Positions 1-9,204 of a DNA stretch of 64,000 nt are shown here, one piece after another. The stretch is from Tritrichomonas musculus (taxonomy: Eukaryota > Parabasalia > Tritrichomonadida > Tritrichomonadidae). The stretch covers positions 744,001 through 808,000 of the forward strand of contig JAPFFF010000033.1 in the NCBI GenBank assembly GCA_039105265.1, read 5' to 3'. The stretch's first letter is position 1. Each line of letters starts with the position of its first letter. The notes below the pieces were generated by a model. The model worked only from the letters and a program-made list of their open reading frames with translations. It made no database searches and was not told the origin of the DNA. A program made the translations under genes and the position numbers.

Positions 1-1196
1 CCTTGATATTCAGTCACAGTTTTAAAGATTTTGGTTGAATTATTAGTTTTCAAGGTTCCTACCATATATTTCTCTAATTTTGTATGAAGACTGACTGTTT
101 TGTCCAGAAGTTGTCCAATCTGCTTTGATTTAAGATTATGAGTATTCCAATTATATTTTGCTTTTTCTTCGGCTGTCATCTCTTGATATTCAGCCGGAGT
201 CAAATAGATAACAGAAGAATCTTCGATTTTCTTTCCTTGATAATATTGATTATTTATATATTTTTCGTCAAGTTTTGAAATATCTATGTCTGGCTTATTT
301 TTTAAATCATTCATTTCTGTCTCTAAGGTTGTTATTTTAGCAATCCCTTCAGTAATTTGATCTGCAGTGGCATTTTTGTTTGTTCCTATAATTTTAAAAT
401 CATTTGTCGCAAATCCTTCTTCATTAAGATTTTTCACTTGTTTCTCACATTTTGGGAATCCCTTTGCTGCTTCGACAATTGCTAATCCAGTCGATATTTT
501 ATCGTCTAAACCACTGACGGCAAAACTCGATGTTGCATATCCAGAAGTCGTAAAATGTTGTGTTTTATCTTCTAGTTCTTTTATTTTAGTCGGTAATTGA
601 TTTATGGTATAAGTTGTTGCTTGAACTATCTCAGTAGCTAAAGCATTTTCTCTTTCAGATATCCAAAAATCAAAATTTCCGCCTGGAAGTCCAGTATCAG
701 CAATATGTTGTGTTTTCTTTTGAAGTTCTGTAATATTTGTGTTTATTGCAGTAATTTCTTCTTTTGTAGCCAAATTTGATGTGTCTATAGGAGTGCTGGT
801 TGCTGGGGGAGCATCTGGAACTTTTATTTTTTCGACCTCTTCTTTGATATCAACAATATCTTGACAAAGAGATTTTAAGTTTTTTTGTTGAATAGTTCTT
901 GTAGTAGGAGCTTTTCCGTCATCAAAATTCCAGACAATTTCTTCAGGAAATTGAAAATTTACCCCTGCATTGAAGTCGACATAACCATTAAACTCTGCCA
1001 CTTTTTCTATATTATCAACAACCCATGATGGAGTATTTCCTTGAACATTTAAAATTCCTTTTGTTGTTAAATTTGTTGCTGTACCATTTTCGCTTTTCAC
1101 AAATTTGGATTCATCTATAGTCCCTCCGCCTCCGCCTCCTAAGCCAGCTCCATTAACTAATTTTTCAATATCTCTTGCTGAATATATACCAGTCAT
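1..1196 (-). CDS. fibre/attachment-like protein (partial, runs off left edge)
   Basis: An open frame starts at the ATG at 1196 (MTGIYSARDIEKLVNG) and reads without a stop to base 1, giving at least 398 residues. A glycine run (GLGGGGGGT) near residues 18-26 follows the N-terminus. The body has loosely repeated segments of the type 'TQHIADTGLPGGNFDFW' and 'TQHFTTSGYATSSFAV', interspersed with predicted helical stretches. Such repetitive, glycine-hinged proteins next to capsid genes are often fibres or spikes, but this role is inferred from layout only. It is the last of a minus-strand run with the 164-residue and capsid ORFs upstream, 42 bases from its neighbour. The function could also be a tail-fibre-like or internal scaffold protein. 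Confidence 0.55.
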   Translation of the reverse strand, partial: MTGIYSARDIEKLVNGAGLGGGGGGTIDESKFVKSENGTATNLTTKGILNVQGNTPSWVVDNIEKVAEFNGYVDFNAGVNFQFPEEIVWNFDDGKAPTTRTIQQKNLKSLCQDIVDIKEEVEKIKVPDAPPATSTPIDTSNLATKEEITAINTNITELQKKTQHIADTGLPGGNFDFWISERENALATEIVQATTYTINQLPTKIKELEDKTQHFTTSGYATSSFAVSGLDDKISTGLAIVEAAKGFPKCEKQVKNLNEEGFATNDFKIIGTNKNATADQITEGIAKITTLETEMNDLKNKPDIDISKLDEKYINNQYYQGKKIEDSSVIYLTPAEYQEMTAEEKAKYNWNTHNLKSKQIGQLLDKTVSLHTKLEKYMVGTLKTNNSTKIFKTVTEYQ

Positions 1197-1238
1197 TTGT
1201 TTTCTTTTCAAAAAAATTTTTTTATCCCACTATACTCT

Positions 1239-1733
1239 TTAATAAATTAATTTCAAAAACATTACAAAATCATCAGGAATTATAGTGTTTGTACCGTCTC
1301 CTTTTCCGTCAGTAAACCAGACCTCAAATCCTTGTTTTCTATTACTATTTACTTTATATTTTCGATTATCATCTGGGACTTGCAAATTTGCATAATAAAC
1401 TAAAAAATCACAATATTGGTCTCTTGGAACAAAGCTTGAATGAACTTCGACTTCTCCAGATATTGAACCATCTACGGTACATCTACAATATTGAAAAATT
1501 ATATATTTATCTTTTTCGACATTACTTGGAGAAACAAATTCTTGAGGATAATGAAAGATAAAGTGTTTATTGACGGGATTAAAAACAAAACCTCTTGATT
1601 TAAGACAATCTACAGTTTGTGTTTCTAATTCTTTTTGATTTAATTTCCATCCTCTAATAGGGTAATAAGTCTTATCAGCACCTGTTTGGACATTTATATC
1701 AGGGTTTATATTATACGAAATAATTCTTGACAT
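1239..1733 (-). CDS. small beta-rich protein beside capsid genes, unknown
   Basis: This is a 164-residue ORF beginning MSRIISYNINPDINVQTG. It is rich in aromatic and beta-branched residues and has no signal peptide, membrane segment or recognisable motif. It sits 38 bases downstream of the first capsid ORF and 42 bases upstream of the fibre-like ORF. In Polintons a single-jelly-roll penton protein is usually encoded near the major capsid protein, but it is normally larger, about 250 residues or more. A penton or spike-base role is therefore only a guess from position and apparent beta content. A structure prediction would decide. Confidence 0.5.
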   Translation of the reverse strand: MSRIISYNINPDINVQTGADKTYYPIRGWKLNQKELETQTVDCLKSRGFVFNPVNKHFIFHYPQEFVSPSNVEKDKYIIFQYCRCTVDGSISGEVEVHSSFVPRDQYCDFLVYYANLQVPDDNRKYKVNSNRKQGFEVWFTDGKGDGTNTIIPDDFVMFLKLIY

Positions 1734-1771
1734 TTTTTTACAAAAAAGAAAAAAAAATATATATTATTACT

Positions 1772-3508
1772 TTATTCATACCCAATAGGGACTCCATCCT
1801 TATGATATTCTACTCCATTTTCTACAGACCAAGACCAGTATGTATCTGAACATATCCACATTTCTGGAGGAGGTAATTGAGGTTGAATATCTGGTTTGTA
1901 TGGCTTTCCCGAGTAATCTGTATCAGGATAGAGATATGTATCATTTGCGCCTAACTTGACATTTTCTCCAACATCGATTCTATCACCATGAAATTCTATT
2001 TTTACTCCTCTACATCCTGTATCAATACCATCAAAAACATATCCTGCATTACTTCTTTCTAACTGGAAATTTAAGCCAAAACTAGTATTGTCAAAAGTGC
2101 CGGAATAAAATCTTTTTAAAGAATGGTTATATACATTATTTAATGGTCTAGAGATAGATTCCATAAACTCATTCGTAGCTTCTATACCATCTAATTCATT
2201 CGCATAAAGCTGATATTGAACAAATCGGCCATCCCAGGTATTTTCAAATTCTTGTTGAGGATAAACTTTTTTATCAATTTGGAGCTGTACATTTTTATAC
2301 ATCGGATTTTGATAACAGGTAATATCATTATAATGTCTTGGAAACATCATTGTTATATTTGTAGCATTCCTCAATGGAACAATTTTTGAACAGACAATTC
2401 CTTTTTCTGTATGTTTTTGCTCAAAAATATGTCTTGTTAATTCTTGTGCTGGAATATACATTTCTTGATTAAAAGTAGTCATTAATTCATCTACAACCTC
2501 TGGTTTTACTCCAAAGCCGAAACAATTTGTTCTTCCTTTCATTATCATAGGCTTCTTATTTTGATTAACGACCAGACAATTATTTTGAATTGTCCAAGCG
2601 TCTGGAGAAGCTAAATCTGTGATTGATTCGACGATTTTCCCAGTTTGTCCGATTTGTACAAATCTCTTTGGAATTCGAATATCTGGCGCGAAAAATCCTA
2701 CTTCATCATTATTTTCCCAAAAACTTTTCAATTCTGATACCTTCGAAGGAGATATCTGACACCAAACTAGTCCGTCTAAAGATGTTCGTATTTCTTCTAC
2801 AATTTCTCCGATAAGAGCATTAGGATAGAGTCTCCATGCCTGAAGAACAAGCTGGTCTGTGAAAGGAATTATTAATTCCATTTTTATCGGAACCCAGCTT
2901 CTTTTTCTATCTTTTGTCCAAGCTAATTTTTCCAAAGGAATATAACAACCGCAGACATTTGGAGACATAATTTCGACATTTTCCCAGAGAGAATGGGAAT
3001 GAGGACTTGTTATTTTTGTATCGCGAGTTCTTATAGAATTATAAGCAAAAGACTCTCTAATCATCTCATTTTGATAGTATTCTGAGATTAATTTTCCATC
3101 ACAAAAGAAACGGCATTCTGATATTATTTCGACAGCATCTTTAAAACCAACAAATATTTGATTAACTTGATGGTCATCTTTAGAGTCATAGAGATTTGTA
3201 TCAACATTCAAACGATACCAATTTCGATATAGAAGTTCTGACTCAAAACCTACCTCAAACTCAATCTCCATAGATATGAAACTTTTTTCGATTTGAGATA
3301 TTGTATGATTTGGATGTGTCAGCATAATATGAGTTTTTTCTCCGATAGGCAAAGGAATATCTTTTTCATGAAATTCTTCAGAAAATGTTGAAAAAGTATT
3401 ATCGCCACTATTAAATTGAAGCAAAAGCCTCATATCATGTTCAAAAAAGCCAGTAATATCTCCTTCATTCATTCCTGTGTTTTTCTTTCGAGCGTTCTCA
3501 AAGGTCAT
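1772..3508 (-). CDS. major capsid protein-like, paralog A (578 aa)
   Basis: The 578-residue protein is clearly homologous along its whole length to the adjacent 636-residue protein. Shared blocks include SGDNTFS near residue 34, MSPNVCGCYIPLEK, IPFTDQLVLQAWRLYPN, RNATNIT, NTWDGRFVQYQL and a C-terminal W(I/V)CSDTYW(S/T)WSV motif. The length, absence of membrane segments, beta-rich character and neighbourhood (packaging ATPase, fibre-like ORF) fit a double-jelly-roll major capsid protein of the Polinton type. That assignment is inferred, not matched by search. It lies 32 bases downstream of paralog B on the same strand, so both may be expressed together. The reading frame looks whole. Confidence 0.65.
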   Translation of the reverse strand: MTFENARKKNTGMNEGDITGFFEHDMRLLLQFNSGDNTFSTFSEEFHEKDIPLPIGEKTHIMLTHPNHTISQIEKSFISMEIEFEVGFESELLYRNWYRLNVDTNLYDSKDDHQVNQIFVGFKDAVEIISECRFFCDGKLISEYYQNEMIRESFAYNSIRTRDTKITSPHSHSLWENVEIMSPNVCGCYIPLEKLAWTKDRKRSWVPIKMELIIPFTDQLVLQAWRLYPNALIGEIVEEIRTSLDGLVWCQISPSKVSELKSFWENNDEVGFFAPDIRIPKRFVQIGQTGKIVESITDLASPDAWTIQNNCLVVNQNKKPMIMKGRTNCFGFGVKPEVVDELMTTFNQEMYIPAQELTRHIFEQKHTEKGIVCSKIVPLRNATNITMMFPRHYNDITCYQNPMYKNVQLQIDKKVYPQQEFENTWDGRFVQYQLYANELDGIEATNEFMESISRPLNNVYNHSLKRFYSGTFDNTSFGLNFQLERSNAGYVFDGIDTGCRGVKIEFHGDRIDVGENVKLGANDTYLYPDTDYSGKPYKPDIQPQLPPPEMWICSDTYWSWSVENGVEYHKDGVPIGYE

Positions 3509-3540
3509 TTTTGTTATTCAAAAAAATAATAATATACTTT

Positions 3541-5451
3541 TTACTCATAACCAGCAGGAATACCTCTTTGATAATATCGAACTCCATCTTGAACTGACCA
3601 TGTCCAGTATGTATCTGAGCATACCCACAATTCAGGAGGTGGAGGAGATGATTTTTCACTAATTCTTGGAAAAGTTAAATTTGCAATTTGGTCTGGATGC
3701 CATAAAACATCTCCTTCGTTGTCATTACCTGTATTTTTAGATTCTCCTCTAAATTCGATGGTTACGGTATGACTTCCTGTATCAATACCATCGAAAACAT
3801 ATCCAGCATTACCTCTTTCTAACTGGAAGTTAATTCCGAAACTAGTATTGTCAAATGGAGCTGTCTTAATCCTCTTTCCTTCCGCAGGGTCTAATGCAGA
3901 TAAAAGTTCAGAACCTTGCATTTCTCCGGTGGTATATTCAAGAGTTAATGGACGAGATATTGATTCAACAAATTCTTGGGTAGGTTCTATCATACCATCT
4001 AATTCATTAGCCATAAGCTGATATTGAACAAATCGACCATCCCATGTATTATTCCATTCTGTTTCTGGATACGCTTTCTTATTAACGATTAATTTGACAT
4101 TTTGATATCCGATATTTTGAAAAACTGTACAGTCTTCAGAATGGAAAGGAAACATAACTGTTATGTTTGTAGCATTCCTCAAAGGTATTGTCTTTGATCG
4201 TTTAAATCCAGTTTGGTCAGGATGACCTTCGAATTGATGTCTTGTTAATTCTTGTGCTGGAATAATTATTGGTTCATTGAGGGTTTCCATCAAGGCCTGA
4301 ATAACATCTGGCTTAATACCAAAGCCTGCACAATTTGTTTTGCATTGCCTAATTTCACAGGAATTTTCATTGACTTTCAGAGTTGCTTGAGCGACAGTAT
4401 ACATAATCGTGCTGGGGTGTGTTGTAGTTGTTGCTTGAGTTCCGGGCAATGTTGATATCCCAAAATATTGAGTTTGAAGTGCCCCAGAAGGGGTTCCAAA
4501 GTTATGTTCAACATCTGCAATCGTCCTTGTTTCGTCCACGATAATTGCTGGATTATTTATCTGAACAAAATGATTTGTTATTGGAAGAAAGTCGGGAGTT
4601 CCATACTCTACTTGAGTATTCATTGTCCAAAACTTTTTGACTTCAGCAACGTTTTTAGGATGAACCTGGCACCAAACTAAGCCGTTTAAAGCAAATTTGA
4701 TTTCTTCTTCCATTTCTCCTAAAATTCTATTTGGATAAAGCCTCCAAGCCTGAAGAACAAGCTGGTCTGTGAATGGAATACATAATTTTATTTCGACATC
4801 AATTTTCTTGTTTGGAACAAATTTTGCACAACCTTCCGCATCGGCGGCATTCACAGCTTTAGCTCCGTCTCTTGGGACTTCATCATCTTTTCCTGCAGCA
4901 AAGAATTTTTCCAATGGAATATAACAACCACAAACATTTGGAGACATCATACAGACATCTTCCCAAAGAGAATGAGAATGTGGATTAGCTTTTTTGGCAT
5001 CTTTTCCTCGAATACAGTTATATGCAAAAGACTCTCTGACCATTTCATTTTGATGATAATTATCGACTAACCTTCCATCGACCCAGAAAAATGCTTCAGA
5101 AATTATTTCGACAGCATCTTTAAATCCAACAAAGATATATTGTAAATGCCTATGTGCTGCGTCATAATATAAATGGGCTGGACCATCTAATTCGAGATTT
5201 AATTTTAAGGTAATTTCAATAAAGCCTTTCTCAATTTGAGACATAGTATGAGCTGAATGAGTCATTCGAATTTTCGTTTTTGTGTTTAATCTAACTGGTT
5301 CATCTTTATCATGGCAGTTTTCTTGAACGATAGAGAAGGTATTATCTCCGCTGTTTCTTTGAATCAAATTCCTCAATTTATCATTGAAAAAGTTTAAAAC
5401 ATCTCCTTCATCGTTTCCACGATTCTGATATTGCACGTTTGCGTAGGTCAT
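3541..5451 (-). CDS. major capsid protein-like, paralog B (636 aa)
   Basis: This 636-residue protein is a tandem paralog of the downstream 578-residue ORF. It keeps the same conserved blocks and has an extra variable insertion around residues 300-350, between NHFVQINNP and the KTNCAGFG block. Conserved pieces such as FVGFKDAVEIISE, NEMVRESFAYN and FQLERGNAGYVFDGIDTG are also present. Two capsid-like paralogs in tandem suggest either specialised capsomers or a retained duplication. Its start is 83 bases from the divergent glycine-rich ORF at 5535, so the gap at 5452-5534 must hold both promoters. The double-jelly-roll assignment is inferred from length, context and composition. The frame looks whole. 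Confidence 0.67.
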   Translation of the reverse strand: MTYANVQYQNRGNDEGDVLNFFNDKLRNLIQRNSGDNTFSIVQENCHDKDEPVRLNTKTKIRMTHSAHTMSQIEKGFIEITLKLNLELDGPAHLYYDAAHRHLQYIFVGFKDAVEIISEAFFWVDGRLVDNYHQNEMVRESFAYNCIRGKDAKKANPHSHSLWEDVCMMSPNVCGCYIPLEKFFAAGKDDEVPRDGAKAVNAADAEGCAKFVPNKKIDVEIKLCIPFTDQLVLQAWRLYPNRILGEMEEEIKFALNGLVWCQVHPKNVAEVKKFWTMNTQVEYGTPDFLPITNHFVQINNPAIIVDETRTIADVEHNFGTPSGALQTQYFGISTLPGTQATTTTHPSTIMYTVAQATLKVNENSCEIRQCKTNCAGFGIKPDVIQALMETLNEPIIIPAQELTRHQFEGHPDQTGFKRSKTIPLRNATNITVMFPFHSEDCTVFQNIGYQNVKLIVNKKAYPETEWNNTWDGRFVQYQLMANELDGMIEPTQEFVESISRPLTLEYTTGEMQGSELLSALDPAEGKRIKTAPFDNTSFGINFQLERGNAGYVFDGIDTGSHTVTIEFRGESKNTGNDNEGDVLWHPDQIANLTFPRISEKSSPPPPELWVCSDTYWTWSVQDGVRYYQRGIPAGYE

Positions 5452-5534
5452 TTTATTTCTCAGTAAATAAAAAAATAAAACCCAGAATTCTTTTTTATCA
5501 TCAATGAATACTTTTTTTTTTTACGTCCAGTAAA

Positions 5535-5846
5535 ATGGCTTTTGGATCTTTCGGAAAGAAAATCAAAGAAGGATGGAATAAAGTAAAGGATTGGGGCAAA
5601 AATGCTATAGAAAAAGTAGGAAATGTTGTTAGAAAAGTCGGTACGACAGCAGGAAATATTGCTGGACAAGTCGGAGATAACCTTGGGAGAGTCGGAGAAT
5701 TTGTAGGAGGTTTTGCTCCAGAATTAGGTCAGACAATAGGAGATATAGGAGGTACTATCGGCAAAATTGGAGGTATAGCTTCTGATGTAGCAAGAAGAAT
5801 CCCTACGTCAAATGACGGGCCTAATATAACAAAATTTAAGGTTTAA
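5535..5846 (+). CDS. amphipathic glycine-rich protein, minor-capsid/membrane-active type
   Basis: The 103-residue protein begins with a strongly amphipathic basic helix (MAFGSFGKKIKEGWNKVKDW). It continues as glycine/valine/isoleucine-rich heptad-like repeats (VGEFVGG, IGDIGGTIGKIGG) and ends in a short polar tail. This pattern recalls membrane-lytic or cement-type minor virion proteins such as adenovirus pVI and the small PX-like proteins of Polintons, but no sequence homology can be claimed. It is transcribed away from the capsid genes. The call rests on composition and its place in the morphogenesis cluster. Confidence 0.55.
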   Translation: MAFGSFGKKIKEGWNKVKDWGKNAIEKVGNVVRKVGTTAGNIAGQVGDNLGRVGEFVGGFAPELGQTIGDIGGTIGKIGGIASDVARRIPTSNDGPNITKFKV

Positions 5847-5854
5847 ACCCTTAT

Positions 5855-5989
5855 TTAAGAATACATTTTCATCCATATTTCATCATCTAATGGAGGTTCT
5901 TTTGGAGGGACAATTTTCATTATACGAATTCCTAAGTTAAAGAATTCGATAATTACTAAGCATCCTAACAAAATATTTGTTATAATCAT
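5855..5989 (-). CDS. 44-residue single-pass membrane peptide
   Basis: A short minus-strand ORF fills the gap between two plus-strand genes. It starts at the ATG at 5989 and stops at 5855-5857. The N-terminal half (MIITNILLGCLVIIEFFNLG) is a credible transmembrane helix. It is followed by a basic RIMK stretch and then an acidic/proline tail (PPKEPPLDDEIW). Small membrane proteins of this size are common in DNA viruses with capsid-associated membranes. It is supported by fitting the gap cleanly (8 bases from the preceding stop, 36 to the next ATG) and by a composition unlike random AT-rich DNA. The function is unknown. Confidence 0.45.
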   Translation of the reverse strand: MIITNILLGCLVIIEFFNLGIRIMKIVPPKEPPLDDEIWMKMYS

Positions 5990-6025
5990 CTTTAAATCGC
6001 GATAATTATTTTTATTTTTTTTTAA

Positions 6026-6538
6026 ATGAATGTGAATATTATTGAGCCAATTAAAAATTTTATAAAAGAGTTTAATACTATAGACGAATTTAACGCCTTT
6101 TATTCCCTACATAAGGACGAAATGGATGCCTTAACAACACACAAATTAAATAAAATGTATTCTGTAAAAGGGTATAGAATCACTAAAATAAAAGGAGTTT
6201 TGATGCTAAAAAGATGGGATACTTCAAAGAATGACGAAGAAGAGAAAATCAAGGAAGAGATAACAAATGCTTCTACCCGAGCTAAAGAAGTCGATGAATA
6301 TGTCCGAAATGATTTAAGTAAAAAGATTGAAAATCTCAGTGTTTATAGTCAGCAAATCGAGAACATATATGACGAAATTAAAAAATTAAAAATAGAAAAT
6401 TCTTCATATAAATTCCAGTATGAAAAAATGAAAAAAGATTTAGACAACTCAATAGATGAGATAAAAAATGATTTCCGAAAAATAAAAAGTACAGTCAACG
6501 ATATCATCGACTATCTAAATGGAAATAAAAAACAATAA
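6026..6538 (+). CDS. small N-terminal domain plus coiled coil, unknown
   Basis: The 170-residue protein has two parts. Residues 1-70 form a compact mixed domain (EFNTIDEFNAFYSLHKDEMD, then KLNKMYSVKGYRITKIKG). Residues 72-165 are a long charged coiled coil rich in K, E, I and N. The front resembles, by memory only, small domains in proteins of large DNA viruses in which a DEF/YRI pattern precedes a coiled coil. I cannot name the family. It lies in the morphogenesis cluster and is convergent with the 141-residue ORF. It may be a virion or scaffolding component, which is inference. Confidence 0.5.
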   Translation: MNVNIIEPIKNFIKEFNTIDEFNAFYSLHKDEMDALTTHKLNKMYSVKGYRITKIKGVLMLKRWDTSKNDEEEKIKEEITNASTRAKEVDEYVRNDLSKKIENLSVYSQQIENIYDEIKKLKIENSSYKFQYEKMKKDLDNSIDEIKNDFRKIKSTVNDIIDYLNGNKKQ

Positions 6539-6568
6539 AAATTTTAAGAAAAATTGAAGTATTTTTAT

Positions 6569-6994
6569 TTACTTATCTTCTTTTGGTTTTTCTTTTTTTG
6601 TATCATCATTCTTTTGGTCCTTGATAGGCAAGAAGTCTTGAATAACTTCATTTAGGTAGTCTGACTCTATGTCAAAGTCGTCAAATGTATCAATATCGTC
6701 TGTTTCTAGCGTAGGGCCCATTCTTTGGTTGTTGTTGTTGTTGGATTCTTCATTCTTGAAGTAAAGCTGCCAGACATCACGCCAGATTAACTTTTCTTCC
6801 TGGTCTTTGTTTATGCTTGGGTCCTTCAGAGTCTCTTCTAGGCGAGCATAATTGTGCCTGGGAACAATTTCGATGAACTTTCTTACTATATCTTTCTTGA
6901 ATCCGAAATAGTGATTCTCCCCAGCATATTGAAAGAAGAATTCTTTCTTATTATCAAAAAGCCAGTTTTTGAAGGTCTTTCCATTCTTATACAT
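6569..6994 (-). CDS. acidic-tailed hypothetical protein (141 aa)
   Basis: The protein begins with an aromatic/basic domain (MYKNGKTFKNWLFDNKKEFF) and has an asparagine tract around residues 85-90. It ends in a strongly acidic then lysine-rich tail (DDIDTFDDFDIESD, KKEKPKEDK). No membrane segment or known motif is seen. It is convergent with the 170-residue coiled-coil ORF, 30 bases away, and its promoter would lie in the long intergenic segment at 7000-7546. It is called a gene because the frame is open and the codon composition (less AT-biased than the surrounding spacer) resembles its neighbours. Function unknown. Confidence 0.5.
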   Translation of the reverse strand: MYKNGKTFKNWLFDNKKEFFFQYAGENHYFGFKKDIVRKFIEIVPRHNYARLEETLKDPSINKDQEEKLIWRDVWQLYFKNEESNNNNNQRMGPTLETDDIDTFDDFDIESDYLNEVIQDFLPIKDQKNDDTKKEKPKEDK

Positions 6995-7546
6995 AGTATT
7001 TTAGTGATGTGAATGTCCGACCACTTCACCTCCTAAAATTTTTGCTCAGAAATTCCCAACACCCTCAGAAAAAAATTGAATGAGTCGGCCAATCGTAAAC
7101 CTTTGAAAAAAAAACTTTAGATAAAACTTTTTGAATCCAAAATTTTTAAATATCGGAACTTTTTTTGATTTATCTTGGTCAAATCCCAAAAAGGAAAAAT
7201 GAAATTGGGAGTGAAAAGCCAAAAATGGGATTACCTCAAAAAGACCTTATTTTAGCTGTTTTTTGACCTAAAAAGTGCTCAAATTAGCCTCTTTTTCTAA
7301 AAACCCCTACCCATATATAATCCCATATATAATCCCATTTATATATATATATATATATTATATTATTTTATATATATATTATATATTATATTATACAACT
7401 CTACTAGAGTTCGTATATATATATGTTAGAAATTTTCGGTCGACCCAAAAACGGGATCCAAGTGGGATTGAAAAATGGGATTTGACCTATTTCCCCATAC
7501 TAAATTTCCTGGGGCAAAATGACAATCCCAAAAATATATTTTTGTC
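6995..7546. other. intergenic segment with TA tract and repeated GGGATT/AATCCC motifs
   Basis: This 550-base gap in an otherwise compact element holds a (TA)n-type tract at about 7339-7395, a small perfect hairpin (AACTCT-ACT-AGAGTT) near 7396-7410, and several copies of AAATGGGATT or its complement on both flanks (for example near 7225, 7320, 7335 and 7475). Such symmetric motifs around an AT-rich core could mark a replication origin or a two-way promoter. No coding frame here looks real. Confidence 0.3.
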
Positions 7547-8473
7547 TTATTTTCTTATGAAAGTATCTCCTCCGTCTGTGCATTGTACAATCAACATAGG
7601 ATGGTCATCTGGGTTTGTATTCTTTATTTTATTAACTTCATTGTATTTCTCAAAAAATTCATCCCAGTCTAAATTTGAGGCCGACTGACCATATATAAAT
7701 CGAATTTGCTGTTTATTGAACCCTGGGAATAAATATAAGGTTGTTATCTCATTTTTGATATGCGGCTTTATACCTTTCCATCCTTGGATTAACAAGAAAA
7801 AAGAGACATTATTATGACGACATCTTCTGAGTAATTGACTAAAAAATGACTCTTCTGAGGAGAATAATTTTGAGTTGCTGATATCGTCGAAAAGGAAAAT
7901 TGTATGCAAAAATTTCTTTTCAAAATTTTCAACATGAAGGACTTCGAATAAATCTTCTTTTTGTTCTTCTGGAATTTCATTTTTTGTTCTTTCTCTACGA
8001 ATTCTATAATACATACTTTTTGCTGTCAAAATTTCGTCTATACAATCTTCAGCATCCTCTTCAGCTACTAAAACAATCGGCATTTCTATCATATTTTTCA
8101 AAGTTTGCCAGCTTTTATCATTTTCTTCACCGTCCTTCGTTATATAAACTAAGAGATGATGAGTCCCCATATAGCCTATTTTAATAATTTCTTCAAGCGC
8201 CGTTACGGTTTTACCAAGGCTTTGTTTACCGACTATAACATTAACAGAATTATATTTTGTAATAATATCTTTATGTATTGGAGCTATCAAAGCATCTTTA
8301 TTATCTATCTGTTTTGCTTTTAATTTTGCTTGAATTTTTTTACGTATATCATTATTAAAACCTTTCTCTTCTTCACCTACTCTTCTTAATTTTTCGCCTA
8401 ATGTAAGTTGTTTTGAGCTATTTGGTTCGGTATCAGAGTCAGAATCGGAATAATAATCATAATCACTAGACAT
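7547..8473 (-). CDS. A32-like (FtsK/HerA-type) genome-packaging ATPase
   Basis: The 308-residue protein carries a Walker A motif GKQSLGKT at residues 82-89 and a Walker B motif IFLFDD at 192-197. A conserved glutamine in LLIQGWKG (about 230) fits the sensor position of the A32-type packaging ATPases. These enzymes hydrolyse ATP to move viral DNA into the capsid and are one of the hallmark genes of Polintons, Polinton-like viruses and virophages. An acidic low-complexity N-terminus (SDYDYYSDSDSDTE) precedes the P-loop domain. The 204-residue ORF lies 39 bases upstream on the same strand. The frame looks whole, and the motifs make this the most secure assignment in the element. Confidence 0.75.
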   Translation of the reverse strand: MSSDYDYYSDSDSDTEPNSSKQLTLGEKLRRVGEEEKGFNNDIRKKIQAKLKAKQIDNKDALIAPIHKDIITKYNSVNVIVGKQSLGKTVTALEEIIKIGYMGTHHLLVYITKDGEENDKSWQTLKNMIEMPIVLVAEEDAEDCIDEILTAKSMYYRIRRERTKNEIPEEQKEDLFEVLHVENFEKKFLHTIFLFDDISNSKLFSSEESFFSQLLRRCRHNNVSFFLLIQGWKGIKPHIKNEITTLYLFPGFNKQQIRFIYGQSASNLDWDEFFEKYNEVNKIKNTNPDDHPMLIVQCTDGGDTFIRK

Positions 8474-8512
8474 TTTTTTTCTTTAATGCAAAAAAATAAT
8501 TCAATATTGTTT

Positions 8513-9127
8513 TTATTCTTCCTCTTTATCATCATTTTCCTTAGCTTTAGGCTTCTCTTTATCATCATCATCTGACTTGAATCCCTTAGCTGCTTCACGT
8601 ATAGCGTAGGCTAAAATTTTAGTAATATCTTCTCGGAAATGTTCTTGGTCATCCAACTCTCCTGCCTTACTTTCATCAATAATATTGTCAACAATAATTT
8701 GATATTCTAGTTGGATATTCTTTTTGTTTCGTAATTTGGTCTGTTCTTCTTCTGAATTACAGTTATATTTCTTATATAATTGTTTCAAAACCATTTCTTC
8801 CCAGACTATAGGATATGCTTTATTAAGTAATCTCATCTTATCTACCGGGATTAAATCGGCAAAATCTGTTTCTGCTAAAGCTTGTTCTGTAGACTTTGAA
8901 AGAACATATTTTTTGAATTTATTGAGGGCGGATAATTTCCTACCGCCTTTTTCTTTCGATAATTCTTTGACCATTTTCTTTAATTCTGCAACTTCACCAC
9001 CTACTTTATCTTGCGAAACTTCTATGTATTCGATGGGTTCTGAGACCGTTCTTGACGGGACACGACGAGGTCTGGGCGGTAAACTAGCTTGGTCTTGTGT
9101 TTTTCTCCTTAAGCTTCGAGTAGTCAT
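8513..9127 (-). CDS. basic N-terminus, acidic C-terminus hypothetical protein (204 aa)
   Basis: The first 30 residues are arginine/proline-rich (MTTRSLRRKTQDQASLPPRP) and could bind nucleic acid. A short helix follows (VAELKKMVKELSKEKGG), then a helical core of about 110 residues and a charged tail of D, E and K. It sits between the packaging ATPase and the arginine-rich 21-residue peptide on the same strand, which suggests a DNA-associated virion or packaging role. This is inferred from position and composition; I do not recognise the family. Confidence 0.5.
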   Translation of the reverse strand: MTTRSLRRKTQDQASLPPRPRRVPSRTVSEPIEYIEVSQDKVGGEVAELKKMVKELSKEKGGRKLSALNKFKKYVLSKSTEQALAETDFADLIPVDKMRLLNKAYPIVWEEMVLKQLYKKYNCNSEEEQTKLRNKKNIQLEYQIIVDNIIDESKAGELDDQEHFREDITKILAYAIREAAKGFKSDDDDKEKPKAKENDDKEEE

Positions 9128-9204
9128 TTTCTTATTTGCATTGAAAGAAAAAAGTTCAAAATAATTTTTCTTTTTGAGATATCTTCACTTTTTTATTATG
9201 CATT

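Noticed and set aside
7275-7688. 137-codon plus-strand frame rich in Tyr/Ile
   Set aside because: It is a translation of the TA tract and of the antisense of the ATPase gene; no coding character.
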